Of a stretch of DNA of 64,000 nt, positions 48,395 to 59,958 are shown piece after piece; the stretch's first letter is position 1; each line of letters starts with the position of its first letter. The stretch lies in assembly GCF_012062845.1 (NCBI RefSeq), contig NZ_WWNB01000007.1:89709-153708 (forward strand), written 5' to 3'. This DNA is from Halomonas salinarum (GTDB lineage Bacteria; Pseudomonadota; Gammaproteobacteria; Pseudomonadales; Halomonadaceae). The translations under genes and the position numbers were made by a program. The notes beneath the pieces were generated by a model. The model was not told the DNA's origin. It saw only the letters and a list, made by a program, of their open reading frames with translations, and did no database searches.

Positions 48395-49717
48395 TTAGTC
48401 CTTGATGCGATACTCGGCAGAGCGCGCATGAGCGGTCAGCGACTCGCCTCGCGCCAATACCGAAGCGGTACGCCCAAGCGTCGAAGCCCCATCTGCCGAG
48501 CAGTGGATGATCGAGGAGCGCTTCTGGAAATCATAGACACCCAGAGGCGAAGAAAAACGCGCCGTGCCAGAAGTCGGCAACACGTGATTCGGCCCCGCGC
48601 AGTAGTCCCCCAGAGCCTCGGCGGTGTAGCGCCCCATGAAGATGGCCCCGGCATGACGAATATCGGGCAGTAGCGCCTCAGGCTCCTCGAGCGAGAGCTC
48701 CAGGTGCTCAGGCGCGATGCGGTTGATCAGGGCGACAGCCTCGTCACGATCGCGACAGGTAATCAACGCCCCTCGGTCAGCCAGTGAGTCACGAATGATC
48801 GGCGCACGCTCCATGTCCGGCAGCAGGCGGGCCATGGCCTCCTCGACCGCCGCCACATGCGCTGCGTCCCAGCTGACGAAGATCGCCTGAGCATCTTCAT
48901 CGTGCTCGGCCTGGGAAAAGAGATCCATGGCCAGCCAATCGGGGTCAGTCGCACCATCGGAGATCACCAGAATCTCTGAGGGCCCAGCGATCATGTCGAT
49001 ACCCACCTGACCAAACACGGCCCGCTTGGCGGTGGCGACATAGATATTGCCTGGCCCCACGATCTTGTCGACCCGCGGCACTGTCTCGGTACCATAGGCC
49101 AGCGCCGCCACCGCCTGTGCGCCGCCCAGTGTGAAGACCCAATCGACGCCCGCCAGATGAGCCGCTGCCAGCACCAGTTCGTTGAGAATGCCATCCGGGG
49201 TCGGCACCACCATGACAATCTCATTGACGCCCGCAACATGGGCCGGAATGGCGTTCATCAATACCGAAGACGGGTAGGCCGCCTTACCGCCGGGCACATA
49301 GATGCCGGCGCGATCCAGGGGCCTGACCTGCTGACCAAGCACCGTGCCATCGGCCTCGGTGTACTGCCAGGACTCGGGCTTCTGGTGCTCGTGATAGAGC
49401 CGCACGCGCTCGGCGGCCGCGGCCAGGGCATCGCGCTGCTCGGCCGGTAACCCTTCGAAGGCCTCACGCAATCGCTCAGCGCCGAGCGTCAGCTCGTCCA
49501 TGCCCCTGGCCGACAGGCGATCGAAACGGTTGGTGTACTCGACGAGCGCCGCATCGCCGCGCTCACGCACGCCGCGCAGGATCTCGTCCACTCGCGACTG
49601 CACCTCGGCGTCGGACACGCCCTCCCAGGCCAGCAGCGCATCGAGACGGGCATCGAAGTCGGCTGCCTGAGTGGACAGCCGAGAGATGTCGAGGGAGGCG
49701 GCAACGGAATCGGTCAT
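48395..49717 (-). CDS. hisD: Histidinol dehydrogenase HisD
   Basis: Zinc enzyme of 440 residues (E. coli 434) that oxidises L-histidinol to L-histidine in two NAD-dependent steps. Marks: [22 protein letters not shown] in parts near 129, [13 protein letters not shown] near 226, and the zinc and catalytic region EHLELS with [14 protein letters not shown] near the C-terminus. I chose the ATG preceded by AGAGAGTATC. It follows hisG after 180 bases in which I see no ORF or clear signal. No hisC follows; the other his genes must be elsewhere. Confidence 0.96.
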   Translation of the reverse strand: MTDSVAASLDISRLSTQAADFDARLDALLAWEGVSDAEVQSRVDEILRGVRERGDAALVEYTNRFDRLSARGMDELTLGAERLREAFEGLPAEQRDALAAAAERVRLYHEHQKPESWQYTEADGTVLGQQVRPLDRAGIYVPGGKAAYPSSVLMNAIPAHVAGVNEIVMVVPTPDGILNELVLAAAHLAGVDWVFTLGGAQAVAALAYGTETVPRVDKIVGPGNIYVATAKRAVFGQVGIDMIAGPSEILVISDGATDPDWLAMDLFSQAEHDEDAQAIFVSWDAAHVAAVEEAMARLLPDMERAPIIRDSLADRGALITCRDRDEAVALINRIAPEHLELSLEEPEALLPDIRHAGAIFMGRYTAEALGDYCAGPNHVLPTSGTARFSSPLGVYDFQKRSSIIHCSADGASTLGRTASVLARGESLTAHARSAEYRIKD

Positions 49718-49898
49718 GATACTCTCTACACAGACGATGAAATAAGAAGACGGGCGATTAGCATGTGGCGCCAGATAATGGCTGACAAGCAGCACGCCCC
49801 TATGGTGCCGAGATACTCACGCTATCGCGCAATGCCGGCGCGGACACAGGCATGCAAGGCGTTGACGATAGGGACAACCATTCGCTGGCCGACCGGGC

Positions 49899-50540
49899 TT
49901 AGCCGCGACGACTCGCCACGGCCTCACGCAAGCGACTGAGCAACGGCTTCAGGCGATCATGCTTCATGGTCATCGCGGCCTGATTGACGACCAGTCGCGT
50001 GCTGATATCGGCGATCTTCTCGCGGGGCTCCATACCATTTGCGCGCAAGGTATTGCCGGTATCAACGATATCGACAATTTCGTCGGCCAGGTTCATCAAT
50101 GGCGCCAGCTCCATCGCGCCATAGAGCTTGATGACCTCGGCCTGAATACCCTGCTCGGCATAGTACTGACGCGCCACCGAGACGAACTTGGTGGCCACGC
50201 GACGACGCGCGCGCGCCGGCTCGGCCCCGGTAATGCCCGCGGTCATCAGCTTGCAGCGGGCAATCTCGAGATCCAACGGCTCGTACAGTCCCTCGGCACC
50301 GTGCTCAAGCAGCACGTCCTTGCCTGCAACACCCAAGTCAGCAGCGCCTAGCTGAACATAGGTAGGCACGTCGGTCGCACGGATCACCACCAGCTTCACG
50401 TCTGGCAAGTTGGTGTCGAACAGCAGCTTGCGGCTCTTGCTCAGGTCTTCGGCGGGCCAGATGCCGGCATCCGCCAGCAGCGGCAGCGTCTCGTCGAGAA
50501 TACGGCCCTTCGAAAGGGCCAGGATCAGTTGCTTGGACAT
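49899..50540 (-). CDS. hisG: ATP phosphoribosyltransferase catalytic subunit HisG (short form)
   Basis: First enzyme of histidine synthesis, joining ATP and PRPP. At 213 residues it is the short form (HisG-S) that lacks the C-terminal histidine-binding domain of the roughly 300-residue E. coli enzyme; such forms need the HisRS-like partner HisZ for activity and feedback control. [16 protein letters not shown] and the PRPP loop [15 protein letters not shown] are clear. I start at MSKQLILAL. hisZ is not in this window. It lies 26 bases after murA on the same strand. Confidence 0.95.
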   Translation of the reverse strand: MSKQLILALSKGRILDETLPLLADAGIWPAEDLSKSRKLLFDTNLPDVKLVVIRATDVPTYVQLGAADLGVAGKDVLLEHGAEGLYEPLDLEIARCKLMTAGITGAEPARARRRVATKFVSVARQYYAEQGIQAEVIKLYGAMELAPLMNLADEIVDIVDTGNTLRANGMEPREKIADISTRLVVNQAAMTMKHDRLKPLLSRLREAVASRRG

Positions 50541-50566
50541 GATGGGGTTCACAATTCCATGGATGA

Positions 50567-51841
<1,275 letters not shown>

Positions 51842-51845
51842 TTAA

Positions 51846-52100
51846 TCAGGCGCTGGCATTTTCGGCGGCGGTCTGCCACTGAGCCGGGGTGTAGGTCTTG
51901 ATGCTGACGGCATGCAGGGCACCGCTTGCGATCTCGTCGGAGAGCGCACCGTAAATCAGCTGCTGACGTTTGACGGGCGTCAGGCCAGTGAAAACCTCGC
52001 CCACAGCGATGACCTGAAAATTGCAGCCTTCACCCTGGATATGGAAATCGCAATCGGCAATACGCGTCTCGAGCAGCGCCTTGACGTCTTGGGGTTGCAT
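51846..52100 (-). CDS. ibaG: BolA-family protein IbaG (YrbA)
   Basis: Small cytosolic BolA-fold protein of 84 residues that with a monothiol glutaredoxin handles iron-sulfur clusters; induced by acid in E. coli. The helix-turn region with FQVIAVGEVFTGLTPVKRQQ in parts, the conserved YGAL and ALHAVSIKTYTPAQW segments, and a Cys and His near CDFHIQGEGC identify it. AAGGAGG precedes the ATG. Unlike in E. coli a 206-base gap separates it from mlaB; that gap holds a short hairpin (TGCGGTG/CACCGCA, 52131-52153) in the ibaG leader and another (GGCGAGC/GCTCGCC, 52215-52230). Confidence 0.93.
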   Translation of the reverse strand: MQPQDVKALLETRIADCDFHIQGEGCNFQVIAVGEVFTGLTPVKRQQLIYGALSDEIASGALHAVSIKTYTPAQWQTAAENASA

Positions 52101-52306
52101 GGGGATGCCTCCTTGGGAACACGGGAAGGGTGCGGTGCTGAAACATCACCGCATCACGAGACTAAGAAAGGGCACATGGTAATCAAAAGCAACGCCAATG
52201 GCGATGGCGGATAAGGCGAGCAGGCTCGCCATGACCAAGAAACCCGATCAGGATGCTGACCGGAAACCTTGGCCAAGGCACATACCGCACGGTCTGGATG
52301 AGGTGA

Positions 52307-52657
52307 TCACTTGGCTGAGGCAGCCTTGCGGGCCCCACCCTGGGGCAATAGCGAATCCAACCCGGCCAGGGCGGTAAGCCTGGCAAGAGCCGGAGAAAGC
52401 TGCACTTGTTTTACCTCGAGACCTGCCTTACCCGCACTTCTCAGCCATTCAAGCATCACGCTCAGAGCGGCGCTACTGACCTGATCGATGCCGCGCAGAT
52501 CAAGGTGCAACTCGGTCGCTGCGGGCTGTTGTGCAAGCCACTTGGCGCCAGCAGCTGCCAGGGGCGCGGCAACATCGAAATCCACGTCACCACTGACCTG
52601 TAGCCCCCCCTCAAAGGCGTCAAGGTTCACACCCTGCTCGTCGAATAGACGGATCAC
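52307..52657 (-). CDS. mlaB: STAS-domain protein MlaB
   Basis: Cytosolic STAS-domain subunit of 116 residues of the MlaFEDB phospholipid transporter, where it binds and stabilises the ATPase MlaF. The domain runs about 10-105 with LHLDLRGIDQVSSAALSVML in parts, the segment that contacts MlaF. Its ATG overlaps the mlaC stop. A C-terminal basic extension (GGARKAASAK) is specific here. Confidence 0.9.
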   Translation of the reverse strand: MIRLFDEQGVNLDAFEGGLQVSGDVDFDVAAPLAAAGAKWLAQQPAATELHLDLRGIDQVSSAALSVMLEWLRSAGKAGLEVKQVQLSPALARLTALAGLDSLLPQGGARKAASAK

Positions 52658-53316
52658 GTACCCTGTCCTTGATCGCTAACGTCAACATCAGGTGACCAGC
52701 CACTGATGGCCGCGTCGTAATCACGGTCGTTATCACGCATCGCCTGATCGAATTGATTACGGAAGGTCAGCCCCAGGTTGATCCCATTGACGATCACGTT
52801 AACGACTTTCCACTGATCATCACTCAGGCGCAACGAATAGCTGACGGGGTAGACGGTGCCATCCTCTGCGACCACCTCCATGTCGACACTGGCCTGATCG
52901 GGCTGCCGCGAGTCCTGCTGCTGATCGAGCACCCGCACCTCTTGGTAATCAAAGGTCACCAACCCCTTGACGTAGGTATCGATCAACGTCTGGCGGAACA
53001 CGTCGGCGAAGCGTGAGCGCTGCTCTGGGCTTGCGTTGCGGAAATACCGTCCCATGACGCTGGCGCCGATATAGCGGAAATCCGCGACATCATCGAGGCT
53101 GTCATCGACAAGCGTCTTGAGTTCATCGATATTCTCGGAGAAATAGCCGCGACGGCCTTCTATCTTCCCCATCAGATCGTCGATGCTCTCGCGGATCAAC
53201 TCCTCGGGGGATTGGTGAGGCGTATCGGCCTGGGCCTGGGCCTGAGCCGGGAGAATCAAGGCCCATAGCAACAGAGCCAACAGCCAATGGAAGGAAAACG
53301 TCGAATGTGCTCGCAT
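52654..53316 (-). CDS. mlaC: Periplasmic phospholipid-binding protein MlaC
   Basis: Soluble periplasmic shuttle of 220 residues that carries phospholipids between the MlaA complex in the outer membrane and MlaFEDB. A signal peptide (about 1-28, cut after AQAQA) precedes the Toluene_tolerance/Ttg2 domain (about 35-195), with RRGYFSENIDELKTLVDDSL in parts. I chose the ATG preceded by GAGAGACGATCC; another eight codons upstream follows mlaD after only two bases but lacks a ribosome site. Confidence 0.92.
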   Translation of the reverse strand: MRAHSTFSFHWLLALLLWALILPAQAQAQADTPHQSPEELIRESIDDLMGKIEGRRGYFSENIDELKTLVDDSLDDVADFRYIGASVMGRYFRNASPEQRSRFADVFRQTLIDTYVKGLVTFDYQEVRVLDQQQDSRQPDQASVDMEVVAEDGTVYPVSYSLRLSDDQWKVVNVIVNGINLGLTFRNQFDQAMRDNDRDYDAAISGWSPDVDVSDQGQGT

Positions 53317-53342
53317 GGATCGTCTCTCAAGGCAGGTCATGA

Positions 53343-53807
53343 TTAGTCTTGGGCCATATTGGCAACGAATTGCTGGATCAGCTCCTCAAGTACCAGCGCC
53401 GACTGGGTATCGCTGATGGTATCTCCATCAGCCAGCGTCTCGGGATCACCGCCCACCGACAGGCCGATATACTGCTCACCGAGCAGCCCGGAAGTCAGGA
53501 TCGCAGCCGTGGTATCACGCGACAACTGCCCTTCGAGGCGACTGTCCAGGGCCAGGGTTACTCGGGCATCAAACCATTCTGTATCCAGCTCGACGTCTTC
53601 TACCCGACCCACGGTCACCCCTGCCATCGTGACCCTTGCACGTGGCTTCAGGCCGCCGATATTGGCGAAATTGGCCTGGAGCGTGTAGGTCTCCTTACCA
53701 CCATTGAAGGCCATCCCGCTCACGCTCAATCCCAGGAAGATGACCCCGAGGATTCCAGCCAGCATGAACAGCCCGACGCCAAACTCCATCATCTTGCTGC
53801 GCTTCAT
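53343..53807 (-). CDS. mlaD: Phospholipid transporter MCE-domain subunit MlaD
   Basis: Inner-membrane-anchored periplasmic MCE protein of 154 residues; six copies make a ring above MlaE through which lipids pass. One N-terminal helix (about 8-29) is followed by the MCE domain (about 38-118: [22 protein letters not shown] in parts) and a short C-terminal helix. ATGA-type overlap with mlaE. About 30 residues shorter than E. coli MlaD (183), lacking part of the C-terminal tail. Confidence 0.94.
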   Translation of the reverse strand: MKRSKMMEFGVGLFMLAGILGVIFLGLSVSGMAFNGGKETYTLQANFANIGGLKPRARVTMAGVTVGRVEDVELDTEWFDARVTLALDSRLEGQLSRDTTAAILTSGLLGEQYIGLSVGGDPETLADGDTISDTQSALVLEELIQQFVANMAQD

Positions 53808-54586
53808 CCCATTTCTCCAAACATCAGCGCGGTCAGCACGAAATCCAGTCCCAATACCGCCAGCGAGGAATACACCACCGTTCTTGTGGTAGCGCGTGAT
53901 ATGCCTTCCGAGGTAGGCACCAGGTCATACCCCTGGAACACGGCAATCCAGGTCACGACCAGGGCAAAGACCAGGCTCTTGAGCATGCCGTTGCCGATAT
54001 CATCGACGAAATCGACGCTGGCCTGCATGTTGCCCCAATAGGAGCCTTCGTAGACGCCAAGCCACTCAACGCCCACCAGGTGCCCACCCCAAATACCAAT
54101 GACACTGAAGCCGACAGTCAACAATGGCAGCGAAACGAAGCCAGCCCAAAGACGCGGTGCCACGACTCGCTTGAGCGGGTCGACACCGATCATTTCCATG
54201 CTGCTCAACTGCTCAGTGGCCTTCATCAGGCCGATTTCTGCGGTCAGTGCCGAGCCTGCACGTCCAGCAAACAGCAAGGCTGCCACTACCGGGGACAACT
54301 CACGCAGCAGCGACAGCGACACCATTTGACCCAGCGCATCCTCGGCACCGAAATCCACCAGAATGGTATAGCCCTGCAGAGCAAGCACCATGCCGATGAA
54401 AAGCCCCGATACCAGGATAATGGCAAGCGACAGCACGCCGATGAAGTGCATCTGACGAAGCCACAGCTTGACCCCTTCTCCGGAGGGGCGACCGACCAGA
54501 GATTGCCCCAGAAACATGCCGGCACGGCCCAGCGCCTCAACCAGATCACAGCCGCGGCGCCCGAGGCGAGTAATACGCGTGATCAT
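53804..54586 (-). CDS. mlaE: Phospholipid ABC transporter permease MlaE
   Basis: Membrane permease of 260 residues of the MlaFEDB complex, with about five or six helices. Family segments: [24 protein letters not shown] in parts, [24 protein letters not shown] in parts, and the C-terminal [17 protein letters not shown]. Overlaps both mlaF and mlaD by four bases, so the permease, ATPase and MCE genes are translationally coupled. Confidence 0.95.
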   Translation of the reverse strand: MITRITRLGRRGCDLVEALGRAGMFLGQSLVGRPSGEGVKLWLRQMHFIGVLSLAIILVSGLFIGMVLALQGYTILVDFGAEDALGQMVSLSLLRELSPVVAALLFAGRAGSALTAEIGLMKATEQLSSMEMIGVDPLKRVVAPRLWAGFVSLPLLTVGFSVIGIWGGHLVGVEWLGVYEGSYWGNMQASVDFVDDIGNGMLKSLVFALVVTWIAVFQGYDLVPTSEGISRATTRTVVYSSLAVLGLDFVLTALMFGEMG

Positions 54587-55395
54587 CGCTTCACTCCCGC
54601 GTTGAGCATGTCTTTGTGGAAATCGTCAGCCGGATAATGAAATGGCACCGGACCATCTGGCTCGCCGTGCATGAACTGGCTGACGCGAGGATCCTGGTCG
54701 ACATTCAGCCTCTCGGGCGTGCCGTGAGCCATCACCTTGCCATCGGCAATGACATAGACGTAATCGGCGATCGACATAGTTTCCTTGATATCGTGGGACA
54801 CCACCACTGCAGTAAGCCCCAAGGCATCATTGACGCGACGAATCAGCTGGACCAGCACCCCCATGGAAATCGGGTCCTGACCAACGAAAGGCTCATCGTA
54901 GAAGATCAGTTCCGGGTCCAACGCCAGGGCACGCGCCAGCGCTACACGGCGCGCCATACCGCCGGATAGCTCAGCGGGCATCAGCTCGCGAGCACCGCGC
55001 AACCCCACGGCCTCGAGCTTCATCAATACCACGTCACGGATCATTGCTTCGGGCAAGTCCGTGTGAACGCGCAGCGGAAACGCCACGTTCTCGAAGACAC
55101 TAAGATCCGAGAACAGCGCGCCACTCTGGAAGAGCATGCCCATCCTGCGCCGCAACGTGAAAAGCTTCTTGCGCGATTGCGCGTGGATGTCCTCGCCACC
55201 GATCACCACCTGACCGGCATCCGGTGTTAACTGACCGCCAATAAGCTTGAGCAAGGTCGTCTTGCCGGAACCGCTGGGCCCCATGATCGCGGTAATCTTG
55301 CCTCGGGGGATCGTCATATCCACCCCCTGGAAGATCTCCCTGTCACCACGTGAAAAGCGCAGCCCTTCGACCACCACCAAGGGCGAATCGTCCAT
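54583..55395 (-). CDS. mlaF: Phospholipid ABC transporter ATP-binding protein MlaF
   Basis: ATPase of 270 residues of the Mla system. Walker [14 protein letters not shown] is near 39-51, the signature [17 protein letters not shown] near 143, and Walker [15 protein letters not shown] near 164. GGAGG lies ten bases before the ATG. First gene of mlaFEDCB; about 160 bases separate it from the divergent yrbG. Confidence 0.95.
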   Translation of the reverse strand: MDDSPLVVVEGLRFSRGDREIFQGVDMTIPRGKITAIMGPSGSGKTTLLKLIGGQLTPDAGQVVIGGEDIHAQSRKKLFTLRRRMGMLFQSGALFSDLSVFENVAFPLRVHTDLPEAMIRDVVLMKLEAVGLRGARELMPAELSGGMARRVALARALALDPELIFYDEPFVGQDPISMGVLVQLIRRVNDALGLTAVVVSHDIKETMSIADYVYVIADGKVMAHGTPERLNVDQDPRVSQFMHGEPDGPVPFHYPADDFHKDMLNAGVKR

Positions 55396-55488
55396 GGCGT
55401 CGTAACCTCCACACGAAAATTATCGAACATCGTACATTAACCATCACGGACACTGCCAGCACCCAGGTTGGTGCTTGTCGGCCCCACC

Positions 55489-55517
55489 TTGATTCGCAGC
55501 GCCCCAACGCGTTTAAT
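55489..55517 (+). promoter_or_regulatory. Predicted sigma-70 promoter of yrbG-kdsDC-lptCAB
   Basis: -35 TTGATT, 17-base spacer, -10 TTTAAT, about 37 bases before the yrbG start in the divergent mlaF-yrbG region. Four or five matches per box. Confidence 0.5.
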
Positions 55518-55553
55518 TGGCCGCTCTTAACTGATCGACACGGACTCATTTTG

Positions 55554-56513
55554 ATGATGCTGCTACCCCTGCTTGCCGTCGCACTTGGCTTCGTGGGCCT
55601 TTTGTGGAGTGCCGACCGCTTCGTGGGAGCCGCGGCTGCCACCGCGTATCGCGTGGGAATGAGCAAGTTACTGATCGGCATGACGATCGTCGCGCTGGGC
55701 ACCTCGGCCCCCGAAATCATTGTCGCCATCATGGCCTCACTTGACGGCACACCCGACCTTGCCACCGGCAATGCGCTGGGCTCCAACATCGCCAATATCG
55801 GCCTTGTGCTTGGCATTACGGCCCTGATCGCCCCGATACCCGTACGCTTCTCGATCGTAAGGCGCGAGCTCCCCTTATTGCTTGGCGCCACCGGCATTGC
55901 CGGCTACGCGCTGGCAGATGGCGAGCTCGGCCTGTTTGACGCCCTGCTGCTTGCGGCACTGCTGGTTTTCAGCCTGTGGTGGCTATTTCGCGCCGACACC
56001 AGCAGTGGCAGCGACGAGACACAGGATGGCGAGATCCCCGATATGGCACTGCCCAAGGCGCTAGTCTGGCTGGTGGCCACGCTTGTGTTGCTGGTGGCAA
56101 GTTCGCGGCTATTGGTTTGGGGCGCCAGCGAGATTGCCAGCGCCTTTGGTGTCAGCGAACTGGTGATCGGCCTGACAGTCGTGGCTATCGGCACCAGCCT
56201 GCCCGAACTCGCCGCCTGCGTGGCAAGCGCCCTCAAGCGCCACCACGACATCGCCATCGGCAATGTCATCGGCTCCAATCTCTTCAACATGCTGGCGGTA
56301 TTGCCGATGCCTGGCCTGATCGCTCCGGGGCTGGTCGATGCTCAGGCCATCAGCCGCGATTACCCCACCATGCTGCTCTTGACGCTGCTACTGGGCTGCT
56401 GGCTGCTGTGGCAGCGTCGCGGTAGCCTAGGCCGCATCCCAGGCGCCCTGCTGACATTGATCTACCTCGGCTATCTTGGCCTGCTGGTGCAATCCAGCGT
56501 GGCTGGCGCTTGA
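55554..56513 (+). CDS. yrbG: Calcium/sodium antiporter YrbG (CaCA family)
   Basis: Polytopic inner-membrane exchanger of 319 residues (E. coli YrbG 325). The two inverted alpha repeats typical of the cation/Ca antiporter family are visible: GTSAPEIIVAIMASL with GNALGSNIANIGLVLG in the first half, and GTSLPELAACVASAL with GNVIGSNLFNMLAV in the second. It begins with two adjacent Met codons; I took the first. Substrate specificity has not been settled for E. coli YrbG, so Ca/Na is by family. Starts the operon leading into kdsD. Confidence 0.92.
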   Translation: MMLLPLLAVALGFVGLLWSADRFVGAAAATAYRVGMSKLLIGMTIVALGTSAPEIIVAIMASLDGTPDLATGNALGSNIANIGLVLGITALIAPIPVRFSIVRRELPLLLGATGIAGYALADGELGLFDALLLAALLVFSLWWLFRADTSSGSDETQDGEIPDMALPKALVWLVATLVLLVASSRLLVWGASEIASAFGVSELVIGLTVVAIGTSLPELAACVASALKRHHDIAIGNVIGSNLFNMLAVLPMPGLIAPGLVDAQAISRDYPTMLLLTLLLGCWLLWQRRGSLGRIPGALLTLIYLGYLGLLVQSSVAGA

Positions 56514-56544
56514 GTGAAACCTGACAACGGGCAACAATTTCGCC

Positions 56545-57525
56545 ATGACTGACAGCAACGATTCGGTTTATCGGGCCAGCGCCCTGCGCACCCTGGGCAT
56601 CGAGCGCGACGCCATCGAGGCAATCGCGACCCGCATTGACGGTGACTTCGATCGCGCCTGCGAACTCTTGCTCGGCTGCCAAGGGCGTGTCGTGGTGACC
56701 GGCATGGGCAAGTCCGGTCATATCGGTGGCAAGATCGCCGCGACACTCGCAAGCACCGGCACACCAGCCTTTTTCGTTCACCCGGGCGAAGCCAGCCACG
56801 GCGATCTCGGCATGATCACCCCGGGAGATGTCGTCGTCGCCCTTTCCAACTCAGGAGAGACCGCCGAGGTTACCGCCCTGCTGCCGTTGCTCAAGCGAAT
56901 GGGCGTCCCTTTGATCAGCATGACGGGCCGGCCCGGCTCGACCCTGGCTCACCACGCCGAGGCACACCTGGATGCCGGCGTCGAACGCGAAGCCTGCCCG
57001 CTGGACCTGGCGCCGACCGCATCGACCACTGCCGCACTGGTGCTTGGCGACGCACTCGCCGTAGCGCTGCTCGAAGCCCGCGGTTTCACTGCCGAAGACT
57101 TTGCGTTGTCTCACCCCGGTGGCAGCCTGGGCAGGCGGTTGCTCCTCAAAGTGGGTGACCTGATGCATCAGGACGACCGCCTCCCTCAGGTCCCCTTGGG
57201 CAGCCCGCTCCGCGATGCCCTGATCGAGATCACCCGACAAGGCCTCGGCTTCACCTGTGTGGTCGCCCCGGATGGCCTGCTGGCCGGCGTCTATACCGAT
57301 GGCGACCTGCGTCGCACACTCGATCAACACAGCAACTTACACGCCCTGAACGTCGATGACGTCATGACCACGCCCGGCAAACGCATCACCGCAGACGTGC
57401 TTGCAGCCGAGGCCGTGCGTATCATGGAAGCCAGCCGCATTAGCGCCCTCGCCGTGGTTGACGCACAAGGCCACCCCATTGGCGCACTGCATATGCATGA
57501 TCTAATGAGAAGCGGCGTCATATAA
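56545..57525 (+). CDS. kdsD: D-arabinose 5-phosphate isomerase KdsD
   Basis: Converts ribulose 5-phosphate to arabinose 5-phosphate, the first step towards Kdo. Length 326 (E. coli 328). The SIS domain (about 35-175) holds GMGKSGHIGGKIAATLASTG in parts, HPGEASHGDLGMI and SNSGETAEV; two CBS domains (about 205-325) follow. Placed 31 bases after yrbG and nine before kdsC. Confidence 0.96.
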   Translation: MTDSNDSVYRASALRTLGIERDAIEAIATRIDGDFDRACELLLGCQGRVVVTGMGKSGHIGGKIAATLASTGTPAFFVHPGEASHGDLGMITPGDVVVALSNSGETAEVTALLPLLKRMGVPLISMTGRPGSTLAHHAEAHLDAGVEREACPLDLAPTASTTAALVLGDALAVALLEARGFTAEDFALSHPGGSLGRRLLLKVGDLMHQDDRLPQVPLGSPLRDALIEITRQGLGFTCVVAPDGLLAGVYTDGDLRRTLDQHSNLHALNVDDVMTTPGKRITADVLAAEAVRIMEASRISALAVVDAQGHPIGALHMHDLMRSGVI

Positions 57526-57534
57526 GGAGAGGTC

Positions 57535-58119
57535 ATGACCCCTGATTCCACGCTTGCGCCCGAACTTAACGATCGCGGCTGCCAGATTCGCCTGCTGGCC
57601 CTGGATGTTGACGGCGTTCTCACCGACGGCCGGCTCTACTTCCAGGCCGATGGCATAGAAATCAAGGCCTTTCACACCCAGGACGGCAACGGCATCAAAC
57701 TGTTGCGCCAAGCCGGCGTAGAGGTCGCGTTGATCACAGGTCGGGAATCCCCGATGGTCACCCAGCGTGCCGCCGCCTTAGGGATAGAGCACGTCTTCCA
57801 GCATCGCGACGACAAGCTCATTGCCCTGCGTGAACTGACCGCAAGTCTTCATCTGGAGCTGTCCCAGACCGCCTACTGCGGCGATGACCTGCAGGACCTG
57901 GCAGCCATTCAGAGCGCAGGCCTCGGCATCACGGTCCCCAACGCCCCGTCCTATATCCGCCGCGAGGCCGACTGGGTTACCGAGCGCTGGGGCGGCCATG
58001 GCGCCGTTCGCGAAATTTGCGACACCTTGCTCGACATTCAGGGTCACTGGCCTGCCGTGTTCGACAAGTACACCGCCAGTAGCGCCATGCAGGGCGGCGC
58101 GGATCGCGGCCAGAACTGA
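57535..58119 (+). CDS. kdsC: 3-deoxy-D-manno-octulosonate 8-phosphate phosphatase KdsC
   Basis: HAD phosphatase of 194 residues that releases Kdo from Kdo 8-phosphate. The nucleophile motif is LALDVDGVLTDG (Asp24, Asp26), motif II ITGRESPMV, and motif IV AYCGDDLQDLAAI. AAGGAGAGGTC precedes the ATG. Its TGA overlaps the lptC start. Confidence 0.96.
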   Translation: MTPDSTLAPELNDRGCQIRLLALDVDGVLTDGRLYFQADGIEIKAFHTQDGNGIKLLRQAGVEVALITGRESPMVTQRAAALGIEHVFQHRDDKLIALRELTASLHLELSQTAYCGDDLQDLAAIQSAGLGITVPNAPSYIRREADWVTERWGGHGAVREICDTLLDIQGHWPAVFDKYTASSAMQGGADRGQN

Positions 58120-58700
58120 TGACCATTCGCCTTCCCCGGCCCTCGCCCCGCATCTGGCTAGCGCTGTTGCTGGTCATACTGGGTGCCGTGCTGACCTTCA
58201 TCGAGCAACGCGACGCAAGCACGCCCGGGCCGATACCCCGAGATAGCGCAGGCGAGCCTGACTTCTACCTCGAAGGCGTCACCCTGACACGCTTCGATGA
58301 AAAGGGACGCCCCCATCAGCGCCTCGTGACCCCCAGACTGGTACACATTCCGGACGACGACTCAACGCGCGCCGAGACGCCCAAGGCGCGCCTGCTCGAC
58401 GGCGATGGTGACCTGTGGCTAGCCAACGGGCAGCAAGGTACGATGGGCGCTGGAGGCAATCGGCTGGTGCTGCGTGGCGATGCTCACCTCGAATCACCCG
58501 GCGAAGGCTGGCAACTGGATACCGAGATCCTGCATGTTGATACGGTCACCAATCATGCCTGGAGCGATAGCGAGGCGCGCATTACCCAGCCTCCCCAACG
58601 CATGCGAGGCGACAGATTGGACGTATGGTTTGATGATGACCTGATGCGCCTGACCGGCAACGTACACGGCTTCCACCCCACAAAGGATCAAGCCCCATGA
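58119..58700 (+). CDS. lptC: LPS export protein LptC
   Basis: Bitopic periplasmic protein of 193 residues that passes LPS from LptBFG to LptA. One N-terminal helix (about 10-27) is followed by a beta-jellyroll domain (about 45-185) with the family's weakly conserved DFYLEGVTLTRFDEKGRP in parts and GDAHLESPGEGWQL. Identity rests on fold, size and the kdsC-lptC-lptA-lptB order. Overlaps both neighbours. Confidence 0.93.
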   Translation: MTIRLPRPSPRIWLALLLVILGAVLTFIEQRDASTPGPIPRDSAGEPDFYLEGVTLTRFDEKGRPHQRLVTPRLVHIPDDDSTRAETPKARLLDGDGDLWLANGQQGTMGAGGNRLVLRGDAHLESPGEGWQLDTEILHVDTVTNHAWSDSEARITQPPQRMRGDRLDVWFDDDLMRLTGNVHGFHPTKDQAP

Positions 58701-59224
58701 TGCGACGTGACCTGAACCGCCGAGCCCTTGGCCTGCTGCTCACGACCCTGCTGAGCCTTGCGTCATTGCCAACACTTGCGCTCGAGGGAGACGCCAACGC
58801 GCCCATCGAGATCGTCGCCGACCGCCTGGAGCTGGATGATCAGGCAGGCACCGCCGTCTATACCGGTGATGTCGATATGCGCCAAGGCAGCATGCAGCTG
58901 ACCGGACAGAAGGTCACGATCAGCCGCACCGACGAGGGCGAGGTATCGCGCATCGAGGCCACCGGCAACCGGGCCTACATCGAGCAGCAGCCGAGCCCGG
59001 AGGCCTCTCTGGCAAAGGGCTGGGGACGCACCATCATCTACCACGTTCAGGACAGGTGGGTGGAGCTGATCGGTCAGGCAGAGCTTCACCGGGGCCAGGA
59101 CACCTTCACAGGCGCCAGGGTCGATTACTATCTTGATCGCCGCGTGGTCGAAGCCAACAGCGGTGCCGATGGCGGTGGTGAACAAGGCCAGCGTGTGCGC
59201 ATGACACTGACTCCTCAGCAATAA
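58697..59224 (+). CDS. lptA: LPS transport periplasmic protein LptA
   Basis: Periplasmic bridge protein of 175 residues of the LPS export machine. A signal peptide (about 1-29, cut after TLA) precedes the OstA domain (about 35-145): [24 protein letters not shown] in parts and [22 protein letters not shown] in parts. C-terminus Gly/Gln-rich. Two adjacent ATG codons could start it; both give the same mature protein. Eight bases precede lptB. Confidence 0.94.
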   Translation: MMRRDLNRRALGLLLTTLLSLASLPTLALEGDANAPIEIVADRLELDDQAGTAVYTGDVDMRQGSMQLTGQKVTISRTDEGEVSRIEATGNRAYIEQQPSPEASLAKGWGRTIIYHVQDRWVELIGQAELHRGQDTFTGARVDYYLDRRVVEANSGADGGGEQGQRVRMTLTPQQ

Positions 59225-59232
59225 GGCCTACC

Positions 59233-59958
59233 ATGAAGACCCTGAGTGTTCGCCATCTGGCCAAGAGCTACAAGCGCCGCCGAGTGGTCAAGGACATCAG
59301 CCTGTCCATCGGCCAAGGCCAGATTATCGGCCTGCTGGGCCCCAACGGGGCCGGCAAGACGACCTCGTTTTACATGATTGTCGGTCTGGTTCGCGCCGAC
59401 GCCGGCACGGTGCACATCGATGATCAGGACCTGAGCCACGCCGCGATGCATGAGCGCGCACTGGCCGGTATCGGCTATCTGCCCCAGGAGGCATCAATCT
59501 TTCGCAAGCTGTCGGTCATCGACAACATCATGGCCATCCTCGAAACGCGCAGAGACCTGGACCGGCGCGGTCGCGAGGCGCGGGCCGAGGAGCTGCTGGC
59601 CGAGTTCCATATCACCCATATCCGCGACAACATCGGCATGAGCCTGTCTGGCGGCGAACGGCGCCGCGTCGAGATCGCCCGCGCCCTTGCCACTGAACCA
59701 GCCTTCATCCTGCTGGATGAACCCTTCGCCGGTGTCGACCCGATCTCGGTTTCTGATATCAAGGCCATCATCCGCGCGTTGCGCGAACGAGGCATTGGCG
59801 TACTGATCACCGACCATAATGTGCGCGAGACGCTCGATATCTGCGACGGCGCCTATATCGTCGGCGACGGTGAAATCATTGCCGAAGGCGATGCCAACAC
59901 CATCCTCGCCAATCAGAAGGTCAGAGATGTCTATCTTGGCGAGGATTTCAGGCTATAG
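59233..59958 (+). CDS. lptB: LPS export ABC transporter ATP-binding protein LptB
   Basis: Cytosolic ATPase of 241 residues (E. coli 241) powering extraction of LPS from the inner membrane with LptF/LptG, which are not in this window. Walker [15 protein letters not shown] near 36-49, Q-loop region [12 protein letters not shown], signature [17 protein letters not shown] near 136-152, Walker [16 protein letters not shown]. Last gene of the LPS unit; a 200-base gap with a sigma-54-like promoter follows. Confidence 0.97.
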   Translation: MKTLSVRHLAKSYKRRRVVKDISLSIGQGQIIGLLGPNGAGKTTSFYMIVGLVRADAGTVHIDDQDLSHAAMHERALAGIGYLPQEASIFRKLSVIDNIMAILETRRDLDRRGREARAEELLAEFHITHIRDNIGMSLSGGERRRVEIARALATEPAFILLDEPFAGVDPISVSDIKAIIRALRERGIGVLITDHNVRETLDICDGAYIVGDGEIIAEGDANTILANQKVRDVYLGEDFRL

